DNA from: Pseudopithomyces maydicus | Lineage: Eukaryota > Ascomycota > Dothideomycetes > Pleosporales > Didymosphaeriaceae | Assembly: GCA_026873275.1 (NCBI GenBank) | Contig: JANTUC010000001.1 | Span: 3,822,453 to 3,886,452, forward strand | Length of the DNA: 64,000 nt | Reading direction: 5' to 3' | In this document: positions 34,721 through 46,340 of the stretch, in pieces | How positions within the stretch are numbered: position 1 is the first letter of the stretch | How the letters are laid out: each line of letters opens with the position of its first letter | Program-made: the position numbers and the translations under genes | The notes under the pieces: model-generated | Told to the model about the DNA's origin: nothing | The model's input: the letters and a program-made list of their open reading frames with translations, nothing else | Databases searched by the model: none

Positions 34721-35704
34721 ATGAATTCTGCTCCAGTGCTCAAACTAGCGCTCGTCGATCCATATCAACTATATGTTGAATACCAGACCCCACTAGAGGG
34801 AGGGAGCACGTATATCCTACCTTTAGACCCCAAGATCGGCAACAACGAAGGAAATTTCAAACCTGGTGGATACGGCTTTTCCTCCAGTGCTCGGAACGCC
34901 GTTCTTGATGGGAACATTTTATATGCTGAGCTAAAAACTAGTGGAGGTGTTTGGTGGAACGATCAGCTCGAGGTCGTTGTTGATGTTTCAACAGAGTCTA
35001 CGCCATGGAACTTCTCGGTCGAATTTCGTCGATGTGATCATATTCGCCTGCAAGGATGCTACAATCTTAGACTTCTGGATCAAAGACTTCTCACAGCCGA
35101 GTATCGAAGACCAAATAAAGAAGTCAAAGAGATATACATTGACCTAGAGCATTTCCTTGGAGTGAAAGATGGTGCTTTCGACAGAAACGGACATTCCTTC
35201 TCAAGCAGTGTTCAGAATGCACACATAATTGGCACTACTCTGTGTGCGACTGACAAAGATTCAAACCATCCGATCTCGATCGAATTGTCCAGGGTGTTTC
35301 GCTTGAAAAATGGGTTGTTCTGGCCCCTCAGGGAGGCGAAAAACGAGGACTTGGACTATGAAATCCTAGTGGATTTATCAAATAGGAGTTGGTTACCAAA
35401 CGCGCATAGTCCCAAGCTCATGAACTACAAGCAAAAGCGTTCCTGGTATTTGATTGCAGATTGCATCAATTCGCATGGTCTGCATCAGGAATCGGCCATA
35501 CAAATCCATACTATAATTGGACCACGCCATGATGAGATGTTCAGCTGCTCTCCCGAGAAGTCAATACCCGAACATGCACGCGAAACAAGGTTTGAGAACG
35601 GGATTTTGACGGCTAACTTCTATGCGGGTGATGACAGATGGATTCAGAGATCGTTTGATTTGGCCGAATTGATGACTAACGAAGGAGGTGAATTAGTCAA
35701 GTAG
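34721..35704 (+). CDS. CVNH (cyanovirin-N homology) domain protein, probable 5' half of a CVNH-HET fusion
   Basis: ORF of 327 aa from the ATG at 34721; in-frame ATGs at 34634 and 34688 would lengthen it, and a TATGCAG acceptor-like site lies just before 34721. Two tandem CVNH-like modules are visible. The first has LPLDPKIGNNEGNF with GFSSSARNAVLDGNILYAEL; the second has IYIDLEHFLGVKDGAF with SFSSSVQNAHIIGTTLCA. These match the family pattern (IDLN..IGN..G.F....FS.S..N..L....L.A). A third, weaker module follows near residues 260-327. CVNH domains are small lectin folds; characterised members bind oligomannose. The ORF ends with AA|GTAGGT, a good intron donor overlapping the stop codon. The next HET frame opens only 71 bases later, so this is probably the first exon of a larger gene. 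No signal peptide. Confidence 0.75.
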   Translation: MNSAPVLKLALVDPYQLYVEYQTPLEGGSTYILPLDPKIGNNEGNFKPGGYGFSSSARNAVLDGNILYAELKTSGGVWWNDQLEVVVDVSTESTPWNFSVEFRRCDHIRLQGCYNLRLLDQRLLTAEYRRPNKEVKEIYIDLEHFLGVKDGAFDRNGHSFSSSVQNAHIIGTTLCATDKDSNHPISIELSRVFRLKNGLFWPLREAKNEDLDYEILVDLSNRSWLPNAHSPKLMNYKQKRSWYLIADCINSHGLHQESAIQIHTIIGPRHDEMFSCSPEKSIPEHARETRFENGILTANFYAGDDRWIQRSFDLAELMTNEGGELVK

Positions 35705-35774
35705 GTGGATGTTTTGTTTGGGAAAGATTCAATATATTTGCACACAAGCGTGTTAAATAATATATCTAACATAG

Positions 35775-38000
35775 CGTTGTAGACGAAATTTCGGCTCAGA
35801 ATGCCCTCGGTGTAGCACCTTATTCTATTCAGGCGCACTCTATACGCCTTCATCGGGATCGAGCATACGTCTGAACGGACCAAGGGTTTCAAAAACTCGC
35901 CATTGTACATTTTGTAAGTTGGTAGACAAAGCCATCAAGGCGTACGCCCCTGTTTGTGATTGGCACGAGACTTGGGTACTAGCACGCGATCGCTGGGAAT
36001 GGCTCGATTCTCTCAGTGCGATCACGAACCTCAAGTCTATGAGAGTCCTTACAAAGAGGGAGGTACTACTTATGATTCGAGCTCATGGGATGAAAACCAG
36101 CACAAGTGGAAATCTGTGCACTTCGCTAGTGCATGGAAAGCAGAACGTACCAAAATCTGTGGACGTAAGGTGCACAATCATGCTTCAAGTTGGAGGCAAT
36201 GAAGAAGCGAACGAGGAAGAGGCAGCAGATTTACGTGTTCCTAAACGCTATCGAACAATTCCACGGAACACGCATGATCGTTGTTGGCTGGATCCAGGTC
36301 TGAGATGGTCGAGGATTCGGAGCTGGATCAAACTTTGTCAGACAGAACACGAAAATTGCCCAACTCCAACTTTGCCTGAGCTCCCATCACGTTATTTGGA
36401 TGTTGGAGTGGTAGAGTCAGATCCCGTAAGACTAGTCATTTCCAATGGCGAACACGGAGAATACGCTTGCCTGAGTCATTGTTGGGGTGGTTCAAATCTC
36501 TGCACTTTGACAGAGAAAACCAGAGGAGAATATACCAAAAGAATTCGTAAAAGCGACCTGACACCAGTATTCCTGGACGCAATAAAGGTGTGCCAGAAGC
36601 TTGGCCTGAGACGAATATGGATTGACTCGCTCTGTATACAGCAAGACAGTAAAGATGACTGGCGTTACGAATCGCAAAGAATGGGACCATACTATCGTAA
36701 CTGCACCGTGTGTATTGCAGCTACAAGCTCTGCCAATTCGGAGAAAAGTTTTGAGATTTTCGAAAGACCTACGGCGGTGAGCTCATCGAGTACGGATCCC
36801 GAGAGTGGGCCTTTTAGTCTCATTGCTTACCCTTTCGACTTGATGGAGGAACAGCCGCATTTTGTCCACTCGAATGATTTGGACGTTGCCGTTGAAAAGT
36901 TTCCTCTTCTCACCCGTGCATGGGTTTTACAGGAGCGTTGGCTGTCCCCGCGAGTACTTCACTTTTGTGGTTCAGAGACCGTATTTGAATGTGCTCAGTT
37001 GACAACTTGCGAGTGTGGTCAAGCGAGACGATCCTTCTGGGATCAAAAGAGAGTATTTGAGGATGTACGAACGACAACAACAGCATATGAGGGGCTTATA
37101 GCTAAGCGCGTACAGCTAGAAGCTATCAGGTGGGACAGCTTTGTTACAACATACAGTGCTTTGCGAATTACCTACAGCACAGATCGCTTGATTGCTGTAT
37201 CTGGCCTTGCATCTACGCTGTACGACATGAGATACAAATTTGATGAAGAGGGTGAACATGAAAGCCTCCCGCCGTATCTTGCTGGACTGTGGCGTATGGA
37301 CCTGACTAGAGATATGTCATGGTTTGTGGGATCGACTTTGATTTCAAGGAAAAACAGGAATTCCAAAGCTGAAGTAATAGGGACGGGATTAATGCGCAAG
37401 TCCAAGTCGACAACCTACGTTGCACCTTCTTGGTCATGGGCTTCGATATCGGACCCCATACGATATCTTTGGATGGTTGATCCAGAACCGCAATTCACTC
37501 TCCTGGACGCTAGAATCCACTTGGACACTGAAGACGTATATGGGCCTGTGAAGGAGGGTTGTTACCTCTATTTGAGAGGGAGAATCAAAACAAGTTCCTG
37601 GGAATTGGCAAGTGATGATCAAAACACGTCTGTTTATCGCCTAAAGGATATTTTTGGGACTCAAATACTTGGCGAAACAGACAGGCGAGGCATAAACTTC
37701 TCCCCAGACTATGCAATCGCAAAGCCTGGTCCGAACCAGCTACATTCCACAGCAACACTTTACATATTTCCCCTAGTAAAAACTGGGGTGCGCTTCACCG
37801 TGACCGTGGGAGAACAAGAGCCAGACTTGATTGAAAAGTCGAGAGCGACTTTGTGTTTAGTGTTGAAGGCAGTCGACACATCTTCTGAAAAGGCACGTGT
37901 TTATGAGCGGGTTGGTTTCACAGAATACACAAATTTCCAGTCAGGAATCCATAACGTCGACCCCAACGATTATTCAAATGAAGACTTATATATTCTGTAA
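35775..38000 (+). CDS. HET-domain protein, 5' end without start codon (probable 3' half of CVNH-HET gene)
   Basis: Open frame of 741 codons from 35775 (preceded by TAACATAG, a good acceptor) to the stop at 37998-38000. The first in-frame ATG is 36042, but conserved N-terminal sequence lies before it: SKTRHCTFCKLVDKAIKAY, the Cys pair typical of the region ahead of fungal HET domains. The HET domain shows EYACLSHCWGGSNLCTLTEK, KLGLRRIWIDSLCIQQD, MGPYYRNCTVCIAATSS and RAWVLQERWLSPRVLHFCGS. APSWSWASI occurs toward the C-terminus. Splicing 35701-35774 out and adding one base joins it to the CVNH ORF as 1068 aa. HET proteins act in allorecognition and programmed cell death. Whether this protein is one chain or two should be settled by transcripts. 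Confidence 0.85.
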   Translation, partial: RCRRNFGSECPRCSTLFYSGALYTPSSGSSIRLNGPRVSKTRHCTFCKLVDKAIKAYAPVCDWHETWVLARDRWEWLDSLSAITNLKSMRVLTKREVLLMIRAHGMKTSTSGNLCTSLVHGKQNVPKSVDVRCTIMLQVGGNEEANEEEAADLRVPKRYRTIPRNTHDRCWLDPGLRWSRIRSWIKLCQTEHENCPTPTLPELPSRYLDVGVVESDPVRLVISNGEHGEYACLSHCWGGSNLCTLTEKTRGEYTKRIRKSDLTPVFLDAIKVCQKLGLRRIWIDSLCIQQDSKDDWRYESQRMGPYYRNCTVCIAATSSANSEKSFEIFERPTAVSSSSTDPESGPFSLIAYPFDLMEEQPHFVHSNDLDVAVEKFPLLTRAWVLQERWLSPRVLHFCGSETVFECAQLTTCECGQARRSFWDQKRVFEDVRTTTTAYEGLIAKRVQLEAIRWDSFVTTYSALRITYSTDRLIAVSGLASTLYDMRYKFDEEGEHESLPPYLAGLWRMDLTRDMSWFVGSTLISRKNRNSKAEVIGTGLMRKSKSTTYVAPSWSWASISDPIRYLWMVDPEPQFTLLDARIHLDTEDVYGPVKEGCYLYLRGRIKTSSWELASDDQNTSVYRLKDIFGTQILGETDRRGINFSPDYAIAKPGPNQLHSTATLYIFPLVKTGVRFTVTVGEQEPDLIEKSRATLCLVLKAVDTSSEKARVYERVGFTEYTNFQSGIHNVDPNDYSNEDLYIL

Positions 38001-39955
38001 GTCCTCATTTGAATATTTAACACGCAGAAAAGTCATTCATGAGATTTGAAAATCCTAAAAACATCACAAGGGGGATCGGGACTGACCCTCTAGTCGCTTG
38101 TATTGGTACAATGGCCGGTGTAAGCGGGACCCAAAGCGCTGCTGGAAGTCGCGCCAGTCCAATCAGCGCAAGTGGCAGAAATATTGCACCGACTTTAATA
38201 CTATTATTTAACTCCTGCATGAATAGCAAGTGGTATAAGGCCTGTACATCTTGCAATGTCACAATCACAGTATTCATGAAAGACCGCAACAACAACTCTG
38301 CGTGGCTGCTACTCGGCAATCTGATGCAATGTCTGGTGCCGTCTCAGATCATGTCTTCACATCCTGTCCAACCCTTCGAGGTCCAGAAAAGCACATTCGA
38401 CCAGGCGAGGAATCCTCAATTCCATTCCTTCGCTTAGACTCTCCGGTCGGAGATCGTGAAATATCGCCCCATTATCGTTGTCGGGTCCCAAAGAACAGCG
38501 CGATTCCACCAGCGTGACTGCTGAGAGGATTGATGTACCGGGTTTGGAACGCCTGCTACGAAATGTACCATAAGGGGAGCGAGACATAAAGTTTAGAGGC
38601 TGGGCAAAGTACTCAAGTCAAGTGCGGGATAGTGCAAGTAGAAGTATATACTGCTTATGGTCCGCGTCATTACAATTTAGCTTAGCAAAGAAGACTATCA
38701 AGAGGTTGGAGAGTCAGGTCGCGATTCAAATGCTTCATTTATCGTAAGTATATTGCTTTTTGCTAGTGAAGAAATAGAGCTTGTTTACCTTTGCGCGTCT
38801 TACAATCGCACTATAAACACCCCCATCGTTCAGCTCCAGTAATGAATCGAACCCAGTTCTGGACTTTTTTTCGTGGTGCGACAGTAGTTATGGGCTGAAG
38901 CGCATTTTGACCCACGCCAGAGGCGATGTGTGGCAGGTGCATCTTCGCGCAGCAGAACCTAAACAATAACTTCAATCTAGATCGCTTGTGCTGAGGCGGA
39001 ATAGTTACTACCTAGGAATTTTCTCATAGCGGGAGCCATTTCAGGTGGAGTGGTGGCTGCGACTGTTCTAGGCCTGGTGCTATGGCGGCATCAGGGCCCA
39101 GGCTGCCATTGGCTATGCCATGGTAGTCTATGTCTCCGCAGTTACGTATCGCAATTGCTTAGTTCCAGGGCCCAACACTTCAACCGGGGAAGGTCTCGCA
39201 AAAGCCATCATTGTTAGCTGCAACTTAATTTCGGATTCACTGACTTACCTTAGGCCAGCCGCGCTACGCCACACCCTTCGAGCTGAACATGGAGAACGCC
39301 ACAACTGCAACTTGTCGCATGCACCTTTTTTACACTGCTGTCGTGTTGACTCGACAACTCTTAGCAGATTCGCAGAAAATATTATAATTGATAGTGTATC
39401 TTTTGCTCGCGCTTGAGGCGGTTTCATAATCATGACAATTAATCTCTTAGATGCTCTTAGACCCTATTGTTCCTATCATTCTTTCGAAGATAAATCTTAG
39501 GTATAGGGATTTAATAGATTTATTAACAATTTTGGTAAGCTAACTTATGAGCTTAGAACGCTGGATAATAATCTCTCCAGCGTCTTGAACCCTATATCAC
39601 TCTACGGAAAGTAGAAATTCCGGGAAAAGATGAACGCCAAGCGGTTCGATTCTTGTTGATCCTCGAGGACAAGTTCATAGACCACGCTATATTTGACTTG
39701 CATTTGAAGAATCTATAATTTACACTCATAGAAGTATCACAATCGAATGGTATCATGGTGAGGGCAACAGCCAGCGTACGCGACGACTCCATTTATACAG
39801 TTAATATATCAGGTACGCTATAAACATAGAAGTTCGGTCAAAGAAGCTATCCTGCTTCGTCTATAAGAACGAGACTAGAAATATAGATAGAAATAAGTTG
39901 TATGAAATGAAAGCGAGTTTTATATCAAACATGTTCTGAGTATTAGGTTTAGCTC
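38001..39955. other. intergenic region, no confident gene
   Basis: About 2 kb. A minus-strand 100-aa ORF (38017-38319) is hydrophobic but lacks support. From about 39420 on the DNA is A/T-richer. An 8-base inverted repeat (ACGCTGGA, 39558-39565, with its complement at 39576-39583) could be a hairpin terminator or a trace of an old insertion. Confidence 0.4.
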
Positions 39956-41473
39956 TTAAAGCCCACTTCCAGCACCAGGAAAGGCCTTAAAAAGGCTCGC
40001 ATCATACTTGGTAATCTCAGGACAGTTGAGCGATGCAAGGATTGGTTCCAGGGCACTAGTCAACTTCTGTACGGCGACCAAAACATTACCAACCAATCCT
40101 CCAAGGATGTCAGGGGAAGCTTGAAGGGCGGACGCGAAGGCGAGACAGATAATGTTATTTCCCTCAAGAAGAGTCTGCGCGTTAAGAACATTGCCTGTGA
40201 GATCGTCGATATTGACACCAGTAAATGTGTTCGGTTGGCCAGTATTTCCACCAAGTCGGATCAGTTCAGGGTTTGCCAATTCTATACTCACGGCTTCGGC
40301 AGTGAAGGCGAGAATGGTATACTCGTCCCCAATAAATCGACGGTACCACTGAAGCGAGAATTAGCGTAGGTGAAAGGATAAAATCGAGGCGGTGACGAAC
40401 ATTCTCGGGGATCCTCTCTTGTCCTGGACTCCACTTATAAGTACTGCCTTCTTTAGTGACACCCTGAAATGTCATCAGAGTCTGGGCATCGAGATAACCC
40501 TCTGGATTCTCGGCAGTGTGGTTGGCGAAGAAACGGTAGGTGAATTGATATGTCGCTGGGTTGAGCGCAAAGAACGTAACTGGGCCTGCGAAGTAATGCC
40601 CATTTGTAGCAATTGAGTGCCTCACACGTTCAAGGCGAAACGCGGTCATGACTGAATTGTCAATACCATTTGGACCGAGAGGTATGGAAAGAAGTTGTTG
40701 AAATTGATCCAAATTGAGAGATACGGGATCGCCACTTCATAATATGGTGTTAGCTATTGTAAGCCTCTGATAAGAGGGATGAATTTTAATGACATACGTT
40801 GAATATAGGTCTGCTCGTAGTGGTGATCCATCATGTTCAAATCGATTGTGTGACCAGCTCAAACCCTGAGGTTGTCCAAGCAGACCAAGAGATGAGGTGA
40901 CATCGAGGAGCCCACTAGTCTTGGGCTTACCACCGATCGAGAATGAGGTAAGATCTCCTGCCATGACTGCAGAGTAGACTGAGAGGAATGCGGAGAGGTC
41001 AAGGCCCATACCAAAAACTAAAGCCATCAGAAAAGAGTATTCAGTAGCGAAGCTTTATTCCTACCTTTGTTTGAAGCTGTAGTCATTTGTGTGATTGTAG
41101 AAATGCCGTTCCGGGGTATGTAGCCATGATTTGCCATAGCATTCAGACCAGGGCAAGGTCCACGGAGATCATTGGGGCCTGGCGCAATCTGTGAATATGA
41201 CTGTTAGCAACTGCAACGCTCTGTTTTCAGGTGTACAGGAATACACACATATTTATGGTCACCAGTGGTACTGATACGCTGAGCCTCTATATTGAATGCG
41301 CGCTTAACATAGCCATCGTCACGCTTGTTCTCCAGATCTCTCGTGATCCTTTCCGTCAAAGAAGTGATTTCTGCAAGTGTGGCTTCACTTATGTCGCCTT
41401 TGAGCAGGTTTGTAGGAAAGGCCAAAGTCGCCCATGTGAAAAGCGTTGCGCTACAGAGTAAAGATACCTTCAT
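39956..41473 (-). CDS. secreted heme-thiolate peroxidase (chloroperoxidase / unspecific peroxygenase family)
   Basis: Exons 41249-41473, 41065-41188, 40798-41017, 40401-40734 and 39956-40348 splice exactly to 431 aa; the introns are 60, 47, 63 and 52 bases with clear branch sites. Residues 1-18 are a signal peptide. The peroxidase family-2 motif GPCPGLNAMANHGYIPRNG supplies the axial Cys87 heme ligand. EHDGS (Glu at about 177) is the acid-base motif that shapes peroxygenase and chloroperoxidase activity. GDEYTILAFTAEA and the C-terminal Leu-rich region complete the fold. The length is that of the long group of these enzymes. It is expected to act outside the cell, using H2O2 to halogenate or oxygenate small organics; the substrate is unknown. 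Frame intact. Confidence 0.92.
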
Positions 41474-42112
41474 GGTCGCAAAAACGATTTTAGATGTTAG
41501 ATGTAATAATTGTAAGGGAAATACGAAGTTGGGTTATAGGACCCAATCTGCAACAAGTTGGGATTCTTGAGCTTTCGTAGATAGGGGCAACACGAGGTGT
41601 ATGTCGTGCTTGGACCATTTTCAGGTACTTTTAGTACAATGCTGTTTGTCCGCATGCCAGAATATGAGGCGGAGACTCTTCGGTAAAATGATCGACATGG
41701 CGTTCTTAGCGCGTTGACCGACTGATCCAGTGCACTGGGGGCCTGGAAATCTTCGCACACGGTTTTCCGAGCGGCCTCAGATCGACGACAGGCGGCGTAC
41801 GCCACGCCCCACATTTAGTCCACCCCTTCGAGGTTTGAGCTGCTAACCCTTTATGACTCCATTATCAATGCACAACATTCCTTGGTATGCCTTGTGTTGC
41901 ATAAGTCTTCAATAGCATAGATGAGCATAGTTTTTGACGTGACGTCTACCGCTTGGTGGTTCATTATTATCTGGAAGCAATCGATTGAGATTTTCAGCAT
42001 GCGGCTTCTATAACTCGTGTGCGCTAGTCACAGCCTATTCACACCGGCCAGTTCCGTACTTGGCGTTGAGATGAATGTGGCTGGGCGTCCGAAGAAGAAG
42101 AACTGGCGCGTT
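41474..42112. other. intergenic region between peroxidase and rhodopsin-domain gene
   Basis: 640 bases, the promoter side of the peroxidase and the 3' side of the next minus-strand gene. No gene seen. Confidence 0.4.
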
Positions 42113-43437
42113 CTAATTCTTGACTACCAGATCACCCAACTCTACATAGTGTTGAGTTTCACTCCCAAACGCATTCTTTGCGGGTTCTCCGCTGATCAAT
42201 ATGTCTGGTGTCTTCTTACTGAATTGCCGTATGCTCAGTCGGTTTTGTATGCTCAGACAGTTTTGTAGGCTTGTGGCGTGGGAAGGATCTGTTCGTGATT
42301 TGCTTGATTTGCTACTAGTGTAGCCAGCGATCGCCGAGTTAAAGGCCTGCTTGAAAACGACGCGAAGTACGGGGATCGAGATAGCAACGATTGTCATGGT
42401 ACATTCTGCCACTGCCCATATGATGGCCTTGTATGACTCAACTGTGAATGTTAACAACTATTTCTGCATTTCCATGGCTTCCTTACATGATACATCCTGT
42501 GCTGCCAAATTTTGAATATATGTAGAACGAATGATTGATGTAACTCCGGCTCTTTATTAGGGTTAGCACAATTCCCAGCTTAATAGTATCACAGCATAGT
42601 ACTCACAATATCCCCAAACTCATAGCAACGCCTACACCGATCTTTTCCGCAGTGCGCATCTGAAGTCCCCAGATAATCTGCCACGGCAGCATTGCAAGAC
42701 ACACATCCATGAGTGCCGACCATACTGCGTCCTATGTTAGTCAACAAAGAAAGAGATAGACACTCTCTGAAGTCTGCTCACTAGCTTGAAAACGCCCATA
42801 TACAATTGAGGGATTCTTGTTAATACAAGTACCAGGTATGAAATCCACAAAGGTTTTCGCCAATGGTTTGCATTGCACCCAAGGTATGACAGTGGCAGGT
42901 ATTGCAAAAATCGCCAAAGTGGAGATCGCAAAGCAGACAACAAGTCTAGTCCATCCCTGCGTCAATCGAAGCAAAGTGATTCCAAAAGAAATCTTGCTCA
43001 GCGCAATAGCAACAGTATATATCGTGAGTTCCGCCGCGCCGTAATACATCATGATATCGACATTACGCAAATCGACTAGCACGAAGGTCAGCAATCTGTA
43101 ATATTAGATGTGTGACTTTAATTTGGTGTCTTACGGTCAAATGTATGTTTTCCGTAGCCCAGGTTGATGGAGAGTTGGTTGATAATAACTTGGGTCAGAA
43201 TTAGCATCTATGCTATATCAGTCAATTGCTCCATCTCTCAAAAGTTGTGTCACTTACCCAACTGATCACAAGGGTGCAATCGTCAATCCACAGTTGCGAT
43301 TGATGTTGGCGAATCCAGAGCCTAACAGCCAAGAAGGTCCCAGCAACCGAGACAAGACACCAGGTAACAACGGACATCAGCGGCCCATTGTTCTCTTCCG
43401 GGTTACTGACCCAGGACTTCATGGAAGCCATCTCCAT
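42113..43437 (-). CDS. integral membrane protein, fungal rhodopsin domain (SAT4/PTH11-like)
   Basis: Six exons (43258-43437, 43135-43207, 42782-43075, 42607-42724, 42487-42551, 42113-42441) join in frame to 352 aa. The five introns are 45-59 bases with CTRAC/CTAAC branch sites. The first helix includes PLMSVVTWCLVSVAGTFLAV, then the WIRQHQSQLWIDDCTLVISW loop. INLGYGKHTFDLDLRNVD, ALSKISFGITLLRLTQGW, PWVQCKPLAKTF and SALMDVCLAMLPWQIIWGLQ follow. This is the ordered signature of the fungal rhodopsin-like domain with seven helices. The C-terminal cytosolic tail is Ser/Lys-rich (SSKSSKSRTD). Such genes are abundant in Pezizomycotina and frequently adjoin secondary-metabolite or effector loci. No ligand can be named. 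Intact. Confidence 0.88.
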
Positions 43438-45752
43438 TGAATCTGGATTAGCAGAATGAAAGCAACAAATGACCCTGGCGAGTTACCCAGACATCAGCGG
43501 TCTCTTACGGCGATGCAGTGTGAACTAGGATAAGTGTCAAGTTTATGTCCAACGGGATGTGAACATAAACGCACATGTCGGCGAATTCTCGCCTTTCTCC
43601 TTAACTAATGGGCACACGGCAAAAGCCGACTCCCAAAAATCAAGCTAAAATGGCACGGTGAATGTACGGCATGATTCTAGACAGATGGTTGTGGGGACGC
43701 TTGGGAATGTTGATCTTGGCATACTCTATTCTGGTGTACGCATTGTGGGCTTCTCCATGGATGATGTAGACTAAAACACAGCTCTACGGTAGGGGCCTTA
43801 TTGAGTGTGGGGCGGGATGCGCTCTCGACCTTTGTGTTCAAACTATAGTATCTGGCACCAGTTTTATGAGCGGTAAAGGCCAGCCAGGGTGTTTGCCAGA
43901 GTTTTTTACGCGTACCGAATAGTTAGCAAGGCCTTCTCGAGGCAACCTCTGTCAAATTCCCACCCTCACAAAATACATGCCGCATACCAAATTTAGCCCA
44001 CATAATTGCTAGGCAAAGTGCGCTAGAATCGGATCCCTCGTCACCCGAAAGTTTAAATCCGTGTGAACGTCCAGCGTCCAGCAGGGGGACCTCTTACTTG
44101 GCTGTTTCTACTATACATAAGTGGATTAAGGCCTAATACAAGCATTGCGACTTGAAGCTTAATCAAAAGACAGGATCACTAGCCTATTATTGTTCGTCTC
44201 AATCGAAGGGTCACCATGTGTAGGCGATGCGATTTGAACAGTGCTGTACAGTGAGCAAACATTATTTGTCGGTCTTTCAACTTGATTAAAACATTCCAAG
44301 GACAGCGCGTCGCGCTAGGACAAAAGCCCAGAATCGAGAAGTCCAGAAAAATCGCTCGACATGCCTGATGTAGACACGAAGACAGCCCGATTCTTAAGGC
44401 TCAACAATGAATCAGAAAGCGGCACTACGGGTGCCTGCCCCATCCAGCTCCGACATGATGCCGATAGCTCTCCCGAGTCCCCTAGCGTACCTTGGCATTT
44501 CAGTGATAACTGATCACCATGTCCTCGACCAGCAAACCATTAGACATATTCCTCTATCATCCTGCCGTTTGGTCACAGCTGCATGATTGAAGAGACATTC
44601 ACCATATGAACGGGCCGGGGGTCCCGCGCATGCAAAGGTCAGCTCAAGCATCTGTTCAACACCAAGCCGCATTGCTAGCTGGGCATAGCCACCCTGAAAA
44701 ATTTTGAGATGTGGGAGAGAGCAGGCCATCACAAAATATTGATCAACTGAGATTTGCTCCAATTAGACACCATGAATACGGAGCTTAGCTTCCCGCACAG
44801 AGACTATATGCAATGACAGGATTTCCATCTATTTATGAATGCTCCTTAATTTGTACTTGAACGTCTGACATACCGGACATTATGTCACATTGTCGGAAAG
44901 TGTGAAAGATACAACTATCGTCTGGCATCATCATCTTTGGAACGTTCAATTACCTGTTTTCCTGCGATAGGGTGATGTTACTGCTTCTGACGTACATCCT
45001 CTCTGTCAAGACTACTCGCTAAAGCTCACCTGCACTTGAACAAAGAGAAGCGACTGGAAAGCTGTGCTACACAAGGCGCGACATGATAGCATTAAGATAC
45101 AAAAGACGAATATTCTCGTGTCTCTGTTGCAGTCCATCAATCCGAAAGGCTTACTACTGTTTCAAAGAACGCATGACTATACCTTGACCCTGGGCGAGTT
45201 TGCCCGCACGCTAAGACCCCTCTGAATCTTTTGGGGCCTCGATAGTTGCGCCAAACCAGCCACCCCCGCGCAATCAGTGCTACATGAATCGATAAGTCTA
45301 CCTTGACGGAATTCTCCATAGATGTAACCGGGTATGGTAAGATCAGGGCATCTGTGGTGAGTGGCCATGACCGGTCACCCATCGCAAAGATTTTTCAGTC
45401 CGTACCCAATATCTTGTGACAAGATATATAATTTGGAAGTGAGTGCAAAAGGTGTTGAGTCAATACGACGGCGTAAAAGCAGGTGGCAAAAATCGTGGCA
45501 AGACAGGCAAGTTGGTGAATTTATAGCAAGACAGTGGATCCCCGCATGCAGCTTACCAAGGAAATGGAACATAGTGTTGACTGGGGCTTGATGCCGATAG
45601 GAGGCAAAAGTGAAACCTTCCGAATTATTGAAAAGGAAGATATACATCTGAGATATTATATGTGTTAGGTACTGGAACTGCGAACGCTGACTTGGATAGT
45701 GCCCGCTGCAAGGCGATCCGTGCGGATCACCCGATGTCGTCCCGGAGCCGCG

Positions 45753-45939
45753 ATGGCGCCGGCAGACCCCGACTACGAATCGTTCACACCACCCCCTCCG
45801 CTAGACAAGCGAACGAGGAGACGGATCCTTGTGTAATGCGTTTGAGCCAGCATTATTAGATGTGAGATTGGGGCCCTAATCAGTATCTGGAAAAGGCAGA
45901 CTGCATCAAGGTAGCGCCAGTGATGGACGCGGAGAGCGG
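45753..45939 (+). pseudogene. truncated 5' end of an unidentified gene
   Basis: The ATG at 45753 opens MAPADPDYESFTPPPPLDK, which reads like a real N-terminus, followed by RTRRRIL. A GTGTAA donor at 45831 and a CTAATCAG acceptor ending at 45883 join it in phase to YLEKADCIKVAPVMDAESG, ending at a GTAAGT donor at 45940. No downstream exon is found before the retrotransposon LTR at 46346. The gene was probably cut off by subtelomeric rearrangement or insertion. I do not recognise the family. Confidence 0.4.
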
Positions 45940-46340
45940 GTAAGTAGATCGTAGAAGGTGGAACACGCGGGTTTGGGCGGCCGAGACTTGGCGGACAGCA
46001 CGTATTGGCGGTGATTAAAGTGGCGATGAAAGAGGAGGGATAGAAGCTGCTGAATTTGGATAGCGTGACATTTGGTGGAGGCGACATTCGGTTAACCTGT
46101 GCTGCGTTAACTGTCAAGTCCCGCGTTAAGCGTCGCACCGAGAATGCCCAGTGTACAGGAGAGAGATGGAAAGCATCACCACGCGCCAACTTTAGGCATA
46201 GGGAACTTAGGGTCCTCCTTAACGACGCGGCACTCGCCGACTTTCATCTTATTCTAGGCCATGAACCTGCATGCTTTCTTGCCGTAGGGGAAGTAGTACT
46301 GTATAAGATAAATATATACTGAATATTATTTATATTGTAG

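Noticed and set aside
38017..38319. Hydrophobic 100-aa minus-strand ORF
   Set aside because: Helix-like but with no family match, splice partner or promoter signal; likely chance in spacer DNA.
39558..39583. 8-base inverted repeat as transposon termini
   Set aside because: Arms are only ten bases apart, so they cannot bound an element; at most a hairpin.
44514..46189. Short ORFs in the subtelomeric spacer
   Set aside because: Not supported by motifs; the 45773-46189 minus-strand frame is opposite the more protein-like plus-strand exon pair.
1..46340. tRNA or rRNA genes
   Set aside because: I looked for B-box-like GGTTCGAAYCC sequences with a matching acceptor stem by eye and found none; a covariance-model search would be decisive.
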